The translations under genes were made by a program, and so were the position numbers. Positions 1-8,171 of a stretch of DNA of 64,000 nucleotides are shown here, piece after piece. Position 1 is the stretch's first letter; each line of letters opens with the position of its first letter. The notes under the pieces are model-generated. The model had not been told where the DNA came from and searched no databases. It saw only the letters and a program-made list of their open reading frames with translations. Origin of the DNA: [Clostridium] aminophilum DSM 10710 (lineage in GTDB: Bacteria > Bacillota > Clostridia > Lachnospirales > Lachnospiraceae); NCBI RefSeq assembly GCF_000711825.1, contig NZ_JONJ01000004.1:62001-126000 (forward strand), given 5' to 3'.

Positions 1-260
1 GGAAGATCATCCACCTCCTGATAGGCATAGGCAACCGGAATGATCTTCGCGATGCGGTCACCGACAATCTCCCGGAAGTCCGCTTCCAGGTCTTTTCTTA
101 TAATAAACACAACCCGGTTGAACCCTGCGTCGATTGCATCATGGATCGAATAATCCATGATAATCTCGCCGTTCGGGCCCATCGGAGTCAGCTGCTTGAT
201 CCCTCCGCCGAAACGGCTTCCGATCCCCGCAGCCATAATCACAAGTGCTGTATCTTTCAT
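1..260 (-). CDS. Nucleotidyltransferase family protein, N-terminal part only
   Basis: The first 86 codons of a gene that runs off the left edge. The product begins MKDTALVIMAAGIGSRFGGG and continues with a Gln-Leu-Thr-Pro stretch and NGEIIMDYSIHDAIDAG. The N-terminal G-x-G-S-R-F-G-G pattern is the nucleotide-binding loop of NTP-transferase enzymes that make NDP-sugars or related cell-surface precursors. The start is the ATG at 258-260; everything upstream of it is non-coding. The sugar substrate cannot be told from this part. It lies downstream of the kdpE-like gene on the same strand with a gap of 136 bases, so cotranscription is possible but unproven. Confidence 0.75.
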   Translation of the reverse strand, partial: MKDTALVIMAAGIGSRFGGGIKQLTPMGPNGEIIMDYSIHDAIDAGFNRVVFIIRKDLEADFREIVGDRIAKIIPVAYAYQEVDDL

Positions 261-396
261 GGTAATATTTCCTCGATTATTATATTCGGAACCTCGTCCG
301 TCCTGTTTCGGCTGACGATCCGTTTTCCCGTCATCGCGGTTTTCCCGCGATCCCGGTCTTCACTCCGGCCGCCCCCAAAACATCCACCGTATTATA

Positions 397-1110
397 TCAC
401 ACGGCCGACTCATCCTCAATCATACGGTATCCGATCCCCATCTCCGTGAAGACGTACTCCGGCTCGGCCGGATTGCTCTCCAGTTTGCGGCGGATGTGTG
501 CCATATTTACCCGGAGAATGCTGTTGTCGCCGTCCGCATACGGTCCCCAGATCGCCCGGATGATGGCGTCATACGTCATCACTCTCCCGCCGTTCTGCGC
601 GAGGAGGGCAATAATCCGGAACTCGATCTGTGTCAGATGGATCGGGACATCCCCCTTCAGCACCAGGTGCTTTTCGAAATCGATCGTGAGATCCCGGGCA
701 TGAAACGGCTTCGTATAGAGCTCTGCACCTGTCTTCAGCCGGTTGCTGTGGCGGAGTGCCGTGCGGATCCGGGCCATCAGTTCGCCCGTTCCGATGGGCT
801 TGCTGAGATAGTCATCCGCTCCCGCGTCCAGAGCGCGGACCTTTTCGTCCTCCTGTGTTCTCGCGCTGATCACAATGATCGGAACACTGCTCCACTCGCG
901 GACTTTCTCAATCACTTCCATTCCGTCGATATCCGGAAGGCCGAGATCCAGCAGGACCACATCCGGCGCATGGGAGGCGATCATGGACACCGCCTCTTTT
1001 CCCCGCGTTGCCGTCTCTGTGTGGCACCCTTCCGCATTCAGGAAGGTCGCGATAAAATCGCATATATTCTTCTCATCTTCTACGATAAGTACTTCCAGTT
1101 TCTGACTCAT
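397..1110 (-). CDS. kdpE: KdpE-like OmpR-family response regulator
   Basis: A 237-residue response regulator. Residues 1-120 form a receiver domain with the acidic pair E11-D12, the phosphoacceptor D55 in VVLLDLGLPD and a conserved lysine in LSKPI. The C-terminal half is a winged-helix DNA-binding domain ending GIGYRM. Overall wording (VEDEKNI, LDLGLPDIDG, SARTQEDEKVRALDAGADDY) is closest to KdpE, the regulator of high-affinity K+ uptake. It overlaps the preceding kinase gene by four bases (ATGA), so the two are translationally coupled. No kdpFABC genes are in the window, so the K+ role is inferred from family likeness only. Confidence 0.85.
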   Translation of the reverse strand: MSQKLEVLIVEDEKNICDFIATFLNAEGCHTETATRGKEAVSMIASHAPDVVLLDLGLPDIDGMEVIEKVREWSSVPIIVISARTQEDEKVRALDAGADDYLSKPIGTGELMARIRTALRHSNRLKTGAELYTKPFHARDLTIDFEKHLVLKGDVPIHLTQIEFRIIALLAQNGGRVMTYDAIIRAIWGPYADGDNSILRVNMAHIRRKLESNPAEPEYVFTEMGIGYRMIEDESAV

Positions 1111-2384
1111 GATCTATCATCCTCATCTGTCTTATACTGTCCCCGTGGCAGGCGGAAGCTGAATTCCGCCCCCGGTTCCATATTTCGCACCCAGATCTCG
1201 CCGTCATGGGCCCGCACGATCGCCTTGCAGATCGAGAGGCCGATTCCCATTCCCTTCCGCACATCCCCGGTGTTGTTCGGCTCCGATGTCGTGCCGTCAA
1301 AGATGGTCCGGATCCGCTCCGGCGGAATTCCCACGCCGTAATCCCTCACATGGAAAATGATGCCGTCCTCGTCGGACTCCACGGTCACGTCGATCGGGTG
1401 CCTTGTTCCGGAGTGAACGATGGAGTTTTCCATCAGATTGATCAGGACCTGCTCGATCAGGATGGCATCCATCGGGATCATATAAAACTCATCCGGCAGC
1501 TGTGCGTGCACCTTCGCCCATTCAATCCTCTTTTTCAGACGGGCAATGGCTCCTTCCAGCACCTCTTCCACCGGTTCCGGCTTCTTATTCACCTTCGCCG
1601 CATTGTCGCTGTTGATACGGGTGACGGAAAGCAGATTTTCCACCATGTTCAGCAGCCAGTTCGAATCCTCCCGGATGTGACGGATCAGCTCATTCTTCTG
1701 TTCTTCCGTCATGTCGCTGCCATTTTCCAGATAGACGGTGCTGGAACCGATAATACTGGTGAGCGGTGTCCTGAGATCGTGCGAGACCGCCCGGAGAAGA
1801 TTCGCGCGCATGCGCTCTTTCTCCGCTTCCATCAGCTTCTTTTCCCGGTCCTGAAGCGCCTGCGCCTGTTCCTTCATATTCGTGATCATGGCGCTCGTCA
1901 CGCTCGAAATCGAGAACATTGCGAGGAAGGTCATCGGATATCCCGTCATCGTAAAGTTGATCTGATTGTACGGGAAGGTATAAAAGTAGTTTACGGCGAT
2001 GACCGCCGCGAAGCTGGCAGCAAGCCCGTAGCGGTAATTCTTCGTGGTCCGGGCGACAAAAAAGACTGCCACGACATAGACCAGCGCGATGTTGGCCGTC
2101 GGATTCTCCATGTGTTCAAAGAAAAATGCCGACACCGCCGTCGCCGCCACCAGAAGAAGAAAGGCGACGCACCAGCCGTTCATCCGCTCAATGATCGGCG
2201 GAATGGTGACAAACATCTTGTAGATCAGCTGCTGGAGCGGACCGCGGGCGGTGCCCGTCTCCGGTTCCTCCGACGGGATGACCGGGTTTGGTGTCTTTGC
2301 TGCGCGGTTCCCGTTTTCCCTGCCCTGCCGGGATTCTCTCTGCTGTTTCTCTTCCTCCGTATGCCGCATTTCCGACCTGTTCAT
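1107..2384 (-). CDS. KdpD-like sensor histidine kinase (short form)
   Basis: A 425-residue membrane kinase. Residues about 70-165 hold four closely spaced membrane segments of the DUF4118/KdpD type. The HisKA motif AVSHDLRTPLTS follows, then the HATPase N box (LINLMENSIVHS) and G boxes (DYGVGIP, GMGIGLSI). It lacks the long N-terminal KdpD and USP domains of full KdpD (about 900 residues). The first 50 residues are charged and low in complexity. The start at 2384 is chosen because GGGAG lies just upstream; an in-frame extension to 2501 has no ribosome binding site. It is coupled to the kdpE-like gene by a four-base overlap. The signal sensed is unknown. Confidence 0.85.
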   Translation of the reverse strand: MNRSEMRHTEEEKQQRESRQGRENGNRAAKTPNPVIPSEEPETGTARGPLQQLIYKMFVTIPPIIERMNGWCVAFLLLVAATAVSAFFFEHMENPTANIALVYVVAVFFVARTTKNYRYGLAASFAAVIAVNYFYTFPYNQINFTMTGYPMTFLAMFSISSVTSAMITNMKEQAQALQDREKKLMEAEKERMRANLLRAVSHDLRTPLTSIIGSSTVYLENGSDMTEEQKNELIRHIREDSNWLLNMVENLLSVTRINSDNAAKVNKKPEPVEEVLEGAIARLKKRIEWAKVHAQLPDEFYMIPMDAILIEQVLINLMENSIVHSGTRHPIDVTVESDEDGIIFHVRDYGVGIPPERIRTIFDGTTSEPNNTGDVRKGMGIGLSICKAIVRAHDGEIWVRNMEPGAEFSFRLPRGQYKTDEDDRS

Positions 2385-2805
2385 CTGTCTCCCGCCTTTC
2401 GATCTGCGATCCCCGGTATCCTTCGTATTCCTGAAAAATATTTCCCACTGCGGTTTCCCGCAAATCAAAATCCGCAGGCCGGTTTTGGAGTTCGATCCCA
2501 TCCCCCGTTCCCGAGGTGCGTCCCGAGGACTTCACATACTTTCCTCATTATACACAGAAGCGCTCAAAATCGGAAGCCGCTCCGGGCCTGCGTTTCGTTG
2601 CTTTTTTGGTATCTCTGTGTTAGACTCTTTCACGGAAATCCGACGGATTGCCGCATTCCGGCAGTCGTTTTTCCGCCGGATACCACCGTTTTGGACTATT
2701 ACAAGCGACCGATCACACCGATTCACGGTGCATCCGTCACCGGTGCGCATCCTGTCATCGCAAAATCAATACCGTCATCCGCATAGAGAAGAAAGGAAGA
2801 ACACC
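2385..2805. promoter_or_regulatory. Divergent intergenic region between kdpD-like gene and map
   Basis: A 421-base region with no convincing gene. On the minus strand a perfect TATAAT lies at 2547-2552, about 160 bases before the kinase start, with only a weak -35 (TTCCGA, 17 bases upstream), so it is a plausible but weak promoter for the two-component pair. No clear promoter for map was found on the plus strand. GAAAGGAAGAACACC before position 2806 supplies the map ribosome binding site. Confidence 0.35.
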
Positions 2806-3678
2806 ATGAACAGACCGGGAAGAAATGATACCTGCTGGTGCGGTTCCGGCAAAAAATACAAGCAGTGCCATCTGGCTTTCGATCAGAAGATCGAGGATTT
2901 TGAGCGCAGAGGCTTTCTTGTTCCGGATCACAAACTGCTGAAGACGCCGGCGCAGATCGAAAAGATCAAGGCCAGCTGCAAGGTCAATATCGCCGTTCTC
3001 GACTACGTCGAGCAGCACATTAAAGCCGGCATCTCCACCGAAGAGATCAACGACTGGGTCAACAAGATCACATACGACATGGGCGCGGTTCCGGCCGACC
3101 TGAACTACGAGGGATATCCGAAGAGCGTCTGCACCTCCATCAACGAGCAGGTTTGCCACGGCATCCCGTCCAAAGACATCATCCTGAAAGACGGCGACAT
3201 CATCAATGTTGACTGCTCCTCCATCCTGGACGGCTATTTTTCCGACTCCTCCCGCATGTTCTGCATCGGAGAGGTTTCCCCGGAAAAGAAAAAGCTCGTG
3301 GAAGTCACCAAAGAGGCGGTCTATAAGGGCCTCGAGCAGGTAAAACCGTGGGGATTCATGGGCGATATGGCGGAAGCCGTTCAGAAGCACGTTGAATCCA
3401 ACGGCTTCAATGTCGTCCGCGAGATCGGCGGACACGGCGTCGGCCTGGAATTCCATGAGGATCCGTGGGTCGGCTACCGCGGAAGACGCGGCACCGGCAT
3501 GCTCCTTGTTCCGGGCATGATGTTCACCATCGAGCCGATGGTCAACATGGGCCGCGCAGATGTATACACCAGCGACGGCGACAACTGGGCCGTCTACACC
3601 GAAGACGGACTTCCGTCCGCACAGTGGGAGATTCAGGTTCTCGTCACCGAGGACGGCCACGAGGTTCTCTCCTGGTAA
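2806..3678 (+). CDS. map: Type I methionine aminopeptidase with N-terminal SEC-C motif
   Basis: Removes the initiator methionine from nascent proteins. The 290-residue product starts with a SEC-C zinc motif (RNDTCWCGSGKKYKQCH, residues 5-21), then about 45 residues of linker and the pita-bread peptidase fold. The five metal ligands can be read: D in INVDCSS, D in YFSDSS, H in GGHGVGLEFHE, E in MFTIEPM and E in WEIQV. The conserved CHGIPS histidine loop is also present. The SEC-C module is usual in many Firmicutes MetAP paralogues and may bind the ribosome. It is monocistronic, opposed to dctM downstream, and followed directly by a 28-bp tandem repeat. Confidence 0.95.
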   Translation: MNRPGRNDTCWCGSGKKYKQCHLAFDQKIEDFERRGFLVPDHKLLKTPAQIEKIKASCKVNIAVLDYVEQHIKAGISTEEINDWVNKITYDMGAVPADLNYEGYPKSVCTSINEQVCHGIPSKDIILKDGDIINVDCSSILDGYFSDSSRMFCIGEVSPEKKKLVEVTKEAVYKGLEQVKPWGFMGDMAEAVQKHVESNGFNVVREIGGHGVGLEFHEDPWVGYRGRRGTGMLLVPGMMFTIEPMVNMGRADVYTSDGDNWAVYTEDGLPSAQWEIQVLVTEDGHEVLSW

Positions 3679-3690
3679 TCTCTCCTTTTC

Positions 3691-3802
3691 GAACACGGAA
3701 CAGCATTTCATCCGTTCCAAATACGGAACTGCATTTCATCTGTTTCAAATACGGAGCAGCATTTCGTCTGTTCCAAATACGGAACTGCATTTCGTCCGTT
3801 TT
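3691..3802. repeat. 28-bp tandem repeat, four copies, downstream of map
   Basis: Four contiguous copies at 3691-3718, 3719-3746, 3747-3774 and 3775-3802. The pattern is AAATACGGAACTGCATTT followed by CRTCYGTTYC. Copies differ at about two to five positions. They start 12 bases after the map stop codon. There are no spacers, so this is not a CRISPR array. Confidence 0.9.
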
Positions 3803-3819
3803 TCCGGCGACATAACGTG

Positions 3820-3854
3820 AACGCCCCTGTACCGGTTTCCGGCACAGGGGCGTT
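3820..3854. terminator. Hairpin between convergent map and dctM
   Basis: AACGCCCCTGT (3820-3830) pairs with ACAGGGGCGTT (3844-3854), and an inner CCGG/CCGG extends the stem. It lies between two converging genes. There is no long T run on either side, so terminator activity is likely but not certain. Confidence 0.55.
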
Positions 3855-3884
3855 CTGCATATGGGTGCTCTTATGAGGTACTTA

Positions 3885-5198
3885 TCATCCTGCTGCCAGG
3901 TTGGGAATGAAGGTGGAAACAGCAGGAACATAAGTCGTGAGGATAACCACGATGAGCGCGGCGAATACGAACGGGAGTACATCTTTGATGATGTCCGTAT
4001 ATCTCGCTCCCGCAATCTTCTGCGCCATGAATACCGACGAGCAGAACGGCGGAGTGATGAAGCCGACACTCAGGTTGACCAGGATGATCGCACCGAAATG
4101 AATGGTGTCAATGCCCATTGCGGTCGCGGTCGGAAGAAGAAGCGGCACGATGAGAAGAATCGCCGCGTTAATGTCGATCAGCATGCCGCAGATCAGGAAG
4201 ATCACATTGGCAAAGATCAGGAAGATGTACGGGCTGGCGATATGCGCTGTCACGAAATTCTTGATCGCGGTGGAAATACCGATCATGGAGATGATACGTC
4301 CCGAGCAGTTCGAAAAACCGATCAGGATGCAGATCGTCGCGGTAGAAACCGCTGCTGCGACCGTCATCTTATAGAAACTGGAATCCAGATCCTCTCTCCT
4401 GATGAGAAATTTTACAAAATAGAAGATCAGACCGTATCCGACTGCCGCGGCGCCGGCCTCGGTCGCCGTAAAGATTCCGCCGTAGATACCGCCGAAGATG
4501 ATGATCGGCATCACCAGAGCGGGAAGCGACTTTGTAAATGAGGTCCCGATGTTCCTGAAATACAGCGAAGCCGTGATATGACTGGTATCCCGTTCCTCTC
4601 TGCGTCCCTGCTTCACGTAGTTGATGGTCATGAAAAACAGGATGCAGAGGATCGCCGGGCCGACCGTGCTCAGCCATACCGCCGAGATGCTGGCCGACGC
4701 GCACAGACCGTACATGATGCCCGGAACCGACGGCGGGATCAGGATTCCGAGGAAGCTGGAGGCGGCCGCCAGAGCCGCACAATAGCTGTCAGAATAACCC
4801 TTTTTCTTCATTTCCGGGATCATAATGCCGCCGATGCAGCTGATGGTCGCCATACAGGAACCGGTCAGAATACCGAAGGCCGCACTGGTCAGAATCGTGA
4901 CCGCGCCGAGCGATCCGCGAAGGCGACCGACGATGGAATTGATAAAACTGACGAGCGCATTGGCAATGCCGCTGTGCTGCATGATGATGCCGGCATAGAT
5001 GAACAGCGGAACCGACAGAAGCGGAAAACTGTCCAGACCGGAGAATGCGACCGTACCCATGGCCTCCAGTTTAATCTTATCGACCAGAATAACGATCAGC
5101 GTCGCGGTACCGATGGCGTATCCGACCGGTACTTTGACAAACATCGCAAAACCGATAAACACTGCGATGAAGAGAAGTAACAATACAAACGGACTCAT
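3885..5198 (-). CDS. dctM: TRAP transporter large permease (DctM type)
   Basis: The 437-residue large membrane subunit of a tripartite ATP-independent periplasmic-type transporter. It has about twelve hydrophobic segments and typical DctM signatures such as PLFIYAGIIM, GILIPPSVPGIMYG and VGFITPPF. It uses an ion gradient to import the acid delivered by the binding protein. The ribosome binding site GAGAGGAAGC lies before the ATG and overlaps the end of dctQ by four bases (ATGA). It is the last gene of the apparent operon that starts with the CoA-transferase gene at 9365. Confidence 0.92.
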   Translation of the reverse strand: MSPFVLLLLFIAVFIGFAMFVKVPVGYAIGTATLIVILVDKIKLEAMGTVAFSGLDSFPLLSVPLFIYAGIIMQHSGIANALVSFINSIVGRLRGSLGAVTILTSAAFGILTGSCMATISCIGGIMIPEMKKKGYSDSYCAALAAASSFLGILIPPSVPGIMYGLCASASISAVWLSTVGPAILCILFFMTINYVKQGRREERDTSHITASLYFRNIGTSFTKSLPALVMPIIIFGGIYGGIFTATEAGAAAVGYGLIFYFVKFLIRREDLDSSFYKMTVAAAVSTATICILIGFSNCSGRIISMIGISTAIKNFVTAHIASPYIFLIFANVIFLICGMLIDINAAILLIVPLLLPTATAMGIDTIHFGAIILVNLSVGFITPPFCSSVFMAQKIAGARYTDIIKDVLPFVFAALIVVILTTYVPAVSTFIPNLAAG

Positions 5199-5734
5199 GC
5201 TTCCTCTCCCTCCTTCTCTTTTTCCGCAGCCTCATAGTCATAGAACAATCTGCAGATATTGTGATAGATCATCAGCAGGATTCCGATCAGTACAAAGCTC
5301 ATCGGGATCAGCATATTGATATGCATGCTGGCCGATACCTGCGGTCTCGCCGCGATTTTCTGAAGATACTGGATGTAAATGACGCCGAAGCAGATGATAA
5401 ACGCCTCCGTCACCAGAACGGAAACCCGGTTGAATTTCTTCATGAATCCGGCCGGATCCTTCGAATGATTTTCAACGAGAGTGTCTACCAGATCAATTCC
5501 GATGTGTCCGCCGTTGATAAATGCGCGGCCGGAACCCACATAAGTCAGCGCGATAAATAGATACCGGGCCAGTTCCTCGCACCATGGCGTCGGAATCCGG
5601 AGAACATATCGCCCGATAATCTGAATCAGGATACTTCCCGTCAGAACGATCAGCGCGGCAAACAGGAAGACATCTTCCAGTTTCGTGATGCCATGCTCGA
5701 ACTTCCGGGCCGAATCATATTTTGCCATCTTCAT
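5195..5734 (-). CDS. dctQ: TRAP transporter small permease (DctQ type)
   Basis: A 179-residue small subunit with four membrane segments (roughly residues 21-43, 55-75, 103-122 and 140-163). It carries the family pattern W-C-E-E-L-A-R-Y near residue 53. It pairs with DctM in the membrane. The start is the ATG at 5734 with GGAGGG upstream. The C-terminal tail is acidic (EKEKEGEEA) and its last codons overlap dctM. Confidence 0.9.
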   Translation of the reverse strand: MKMAKYDSARKFEHGITKLEDVFLFAALIVLTGSILIQIIGRYVLRIPTPWCEELARYLFIALTYVGSGRAFINGGHIGIDLVDTLVENHSKDPAGFMKKFNRVSVLVTEAFIICFGVIYIQYLQKIAARPQVSASMHINMLIPMSFVLIGILLMIYHNICRLFYDYEAAEKEKEGEEA

Positions 5735-5870
5735 TTCCTTTCCCTCCGTACGGTATCATCGGATACCCGCTCATGACCCGGCAGAGCGGATCATGAGCGC
5801 AGTTCCGGCTGCCGTGCAGCCATTCCCCCAAATTATCTGTCTGTGCAGCATATTGTCAGAAAATCCTCGG

Positions 5871-5892
5871 GCCGGGAAACCTCCCGCCCGGC
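5871..5892 (-). terminator. Hairpin between dctP and dctQ (attenuator-like)
   Basis: GCCGGG (5871-5876) pairs with CCCGGC (5887-5892), followed on the minus strand by a short ATTTTCTG. It lies in the 179-base dctP-dctQ gap. Such hairpins often let the abundant binding protein be made in excess over the permeases. That role is inference. Confidence 0.4.
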
Positions 5893-5913
5893 AGACTTCC
5901 GGGGCCATACTCA

Positions 5914-7071
5914 TCAGACGGAGAAATCTTTCTTGATCTTCTCGATAATGGATGCATCATACTGTTTGGAATAGGAATCCCAGAGGGCAACCGCTTTCTC
6001 TTTCAGCGCATTGTAGAAATCGCTTCCCTTTTCTACTTCGAATACCTCAAAAGAACCGTTCTTCTGACCCTCTTCGAGGATCTTATCGGTTGCCGCACGC
6101 ATCTCTTTGCGCATGTATGCACCGGCTTCGGTCGCTGCCTGCCGGAAACATGCCTGCTGAGCCTCGGTCATTCCGTTCCAGAAATCCTCGGAAGTAACAA
6201 TGGACGCGCCGGAATACATATAGTTCATGATCGTGATGTATTTCAGCCGCTCCATAACGCCCATAGAATCCATGTTGGAGATGGAGTTGTCCACGCCGTC
6301 AACCGTGCCCTGCTCCAGTGCCGCCAGCGTCTCGGATGTCGCGATCGCCGCCGGGATTGCTCCGATTGCGGTGTAGAAATCCTGAACCGCCTGGGTCTCC
6401 GGAACACGGATCTTCATGCCGTTGATATCATCCATGGATTTGATTGCCTTCTTCACGTTTCCGCACTCACGGAAAGCATTCTCGGTGGCAGCGACGCGGA
6501 CAATGCCCTGCGCGGCCATCTGTTTGGTCAGCTCCTCGCCGATCCATCCGTTGATATAATACTGGTCAACCTGATCGTAATCCGTCAGCATATACGGCAG
6601 CCATGCCCATCCGAGTCCGCCGATGGCGGAGTCGATACCCATATCGGAGATCAGTCCGCACTCCAGCGTGCCGAGCTGGATCATTTCCGTCTCCTCACGC
6701 TCGCCGCCAAGGGATCCGGCCTCAATCTTGGTCCCCTTGATGGTTCCGCCGGAATATTTGTCCGCCAGCTCGATCAGCATATCCATCGTCTTATCCTGAA
6801 TCTGCGCGCCGGCATGCGTATTGGTTACCTGGAATGTGACCTGCGGATCACCGGATGCGTCCGGAAGTGAGGCGGAGCCGGCATCCGCTGCCTTTGTCTC
6901 CTCACTCTTGGATTCTGCCGCTTCCGCCGCGGTCTCAGCCTTGGACTCCGCTTTCGACTCCGCTGCCGCCGCTGTCGTTGCCGCCGCAGAACCGCCGCAG
7001 GCCGCCAGTGAAGTCATCATCATTCCTGCAAGCAGCATCGATGCGATCCGTGTTCCAGTCTGTTTTCTCAT
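5914..7071 (-). CDS. dctP: TRAP transporter substrate-binding lipoprotein (DctP type)
   Basis: A 385-residue extracytoplasmic binding protein. Residues 1-23 are a lipoprotein signal with the lipobox LAAC. A low-complexity Ala/Glu/Lys/Ser linker runs to about residue 70, then the DctP fold follows (TNTHAG, GSLGGEREETEMIQLG, YFINGW-like YYINGW, MKIRVPETQ and LEQGTVDGVDNS). The arginine of MKIRVPE is the usual carboxylate-binding residue, so an organic acid is expected. The start at 7071 is chosen because AAGGGAAGGG precedes it and because it gives a proper signal peptide; a longer frame to 7188 would overlap the upstream lyase gene. Confidence 0.92.
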   Translation of the reverse strand: MRKQTGTRIASMLLAGMMMTSLAACGGSAAATTAAAAESKAESKAETAAEAAESKSEETKAADAGSASLPDASGDPQVTFQVTNTHAGAQIQDKTMDMLIELADKYSGGTIKGTKIEAGSLGGEREETEMIQLGTLECGLISDMGIDSAIGGLGWAWLPYMLTDYDQVDQYYINGWIGEELTKQMAAQGIVRVAATENAFRECGNVKKAIKSMDDINGMKIRVPETQAVQDFYTAIGAIPAAIATSETLAALEQGTVDGVDNSISNMDSMGVMERLKYITIMNYMYSGASIVTSEDFWNGMTEAQQACFRQAATEAGAYMRKEMRAATDKILEEGQKNGSFEVFEVEKGSDFYNALKEKAVALWDSYSKQYDASIIEKIKKDFSV

Positions 7072-7175
7072 AAGATTACCCTTCCCTTTCTGTTCGCCGC
7101 GTTTTGTCCTCTCCGCGCTCCGGCGTCTAAGCTGCGGATATTTTTTTGACTTTTTAGTTAAAAATATCTCTTTAT

Positions 7176-8099
7176 TCAATTTAAGCACGGATTTTCCACA
7201 TGCTCGTCAATGGTATGTTCCACGTGCAGATTTGCTCCGGAATAACTTCCCTCGATCTCCGCAAATTCTTTTTTTGCAGCGGCAAGAATACTTTTAAAAC
7301 TGATTCCGGTCTCCATCCCCATCTCGTTGAACATAAATACCAGATCTTCGGTTGCGGTATTGCCCGACGCCCCCGGGGCAAACGGGCATCCGCCGAGTCC
7401 TCCGAGCGTGGACTGTACCCCGTCCGCTCCGGCTTCCACTGCCGCCAGCGTATTGACAATGCCCATGCCTCTGGTGTCGTGAATATGGCACTCAAAGCGG
7501 GCATCCGGGAACGCCTCTTTGGAGGCGGTGACAAACTCCCGCACCTGTTTCGGATCAGCCATACCGACCGTGTCACAGAGGTTGAAGAGTCTCACCCCGA
7601 GGTCATATCCTCTCCGCTCGAAATCGATCAGTTTTTTTACATCCCGCTGTTTTCCCTCGAACGGGCATCCGAATGCCGTTGCAACATCCAGGCACACCGT
7701 CAGCTCCGGGTACTCATCGATGATTTTTCCGAGCTCCGCAAAACTCTCATCGTGTGTGCGGCGGATATTCGCCATGTTATGACTCCGGCTGAGAGAGATC
7801 ACATTGGCCACTTTCCGGAATCCGGCCTCGGCGGCATTGGCTGCGCCGCGGTAATTCGGAACCAGACAGAATAGATCCAGATCCGGATAATCCGGAAGAA
7901 TCGCCTTTGCCACCTCCGCCGCGTCCCGCATCTGCGGAATCGCCTTCGGGCTGACGAAACTCGTGATCTGCATATGCTTCACACCCGAATCAATCAGTTC
8001 CCGGATGATCTCGATCTTCTTTTCCGCCGGAAGATACTCCTTCAGATTCTGAAACCCGTCGCGCGGACCGACTTCGATAATATCTACTTTCTTTTCCAT
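7176..8099 (-). CDS. Hydroxymethylglutaryl-CoA lyase family enzyme
   Basis: A 307-residue TIM-barrel lyase of the HMGL-like family. It shows the catalytic arginine and metal ligand in GPRDGFQN, the metal histidines in CHIHDTRG and the signature cysteine loop GGLGGCPFAPGASGN, in which the cysteine is the catalytic residue of true HMG-CoA lyases. The known reaction splits HMG-CoA into acetoacetate and acetyl-CoA; relatives split citramalyl-CoA-like substrates. Its place between a class III CoA-transferase and a TRAP transporter suggests that it cleaves the CoA ester of an imported branched hydroxy-dicarboxylate. The start at 8099 (MEKKVDIIEVG) fits homologues better than the longer frame to 8135. 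Confidence 0.88.
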   Translation of the reverse strand: MEKKVDIIEVGPRDGFQNLKEYLPAEKKIEIIRELIDSGVKHMQITSFVSPKAIPQMRDAAEVAKAILPDYPDLDLFCLVPNYRGAANAAEAGFRKVANVISLSRSHNMANIRRTHDESFAELGKIIDEYPELTVCLDVATAFGCPFEGKQRDVKKLIDFERRGYDLGVRLFNLCDTVGMADPKQVREFVTASKEAFPDARFECHIHDTRGMGIVNTLAAVEAGADGVQSTLGGLGGCPFAPGASGNTATEDLVFMFNEMGMETGISFKSILAAAKKEFAEIEGSYSGANLHVEHTIDEHVENPCLN

Positions 8100-8171
8100 G
8101 ATTGTCTCCCCGTCCCAAGGACGCTGCAGAGACATTTGCCGAAACCTCTGACTCTGCAGTAAAACCGCGAA

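Noticed and set aside
3691-3802. CRISPR array.
   Set aside because: The four 28-bp copies are contiguous with no spacers and no cas genes are near.
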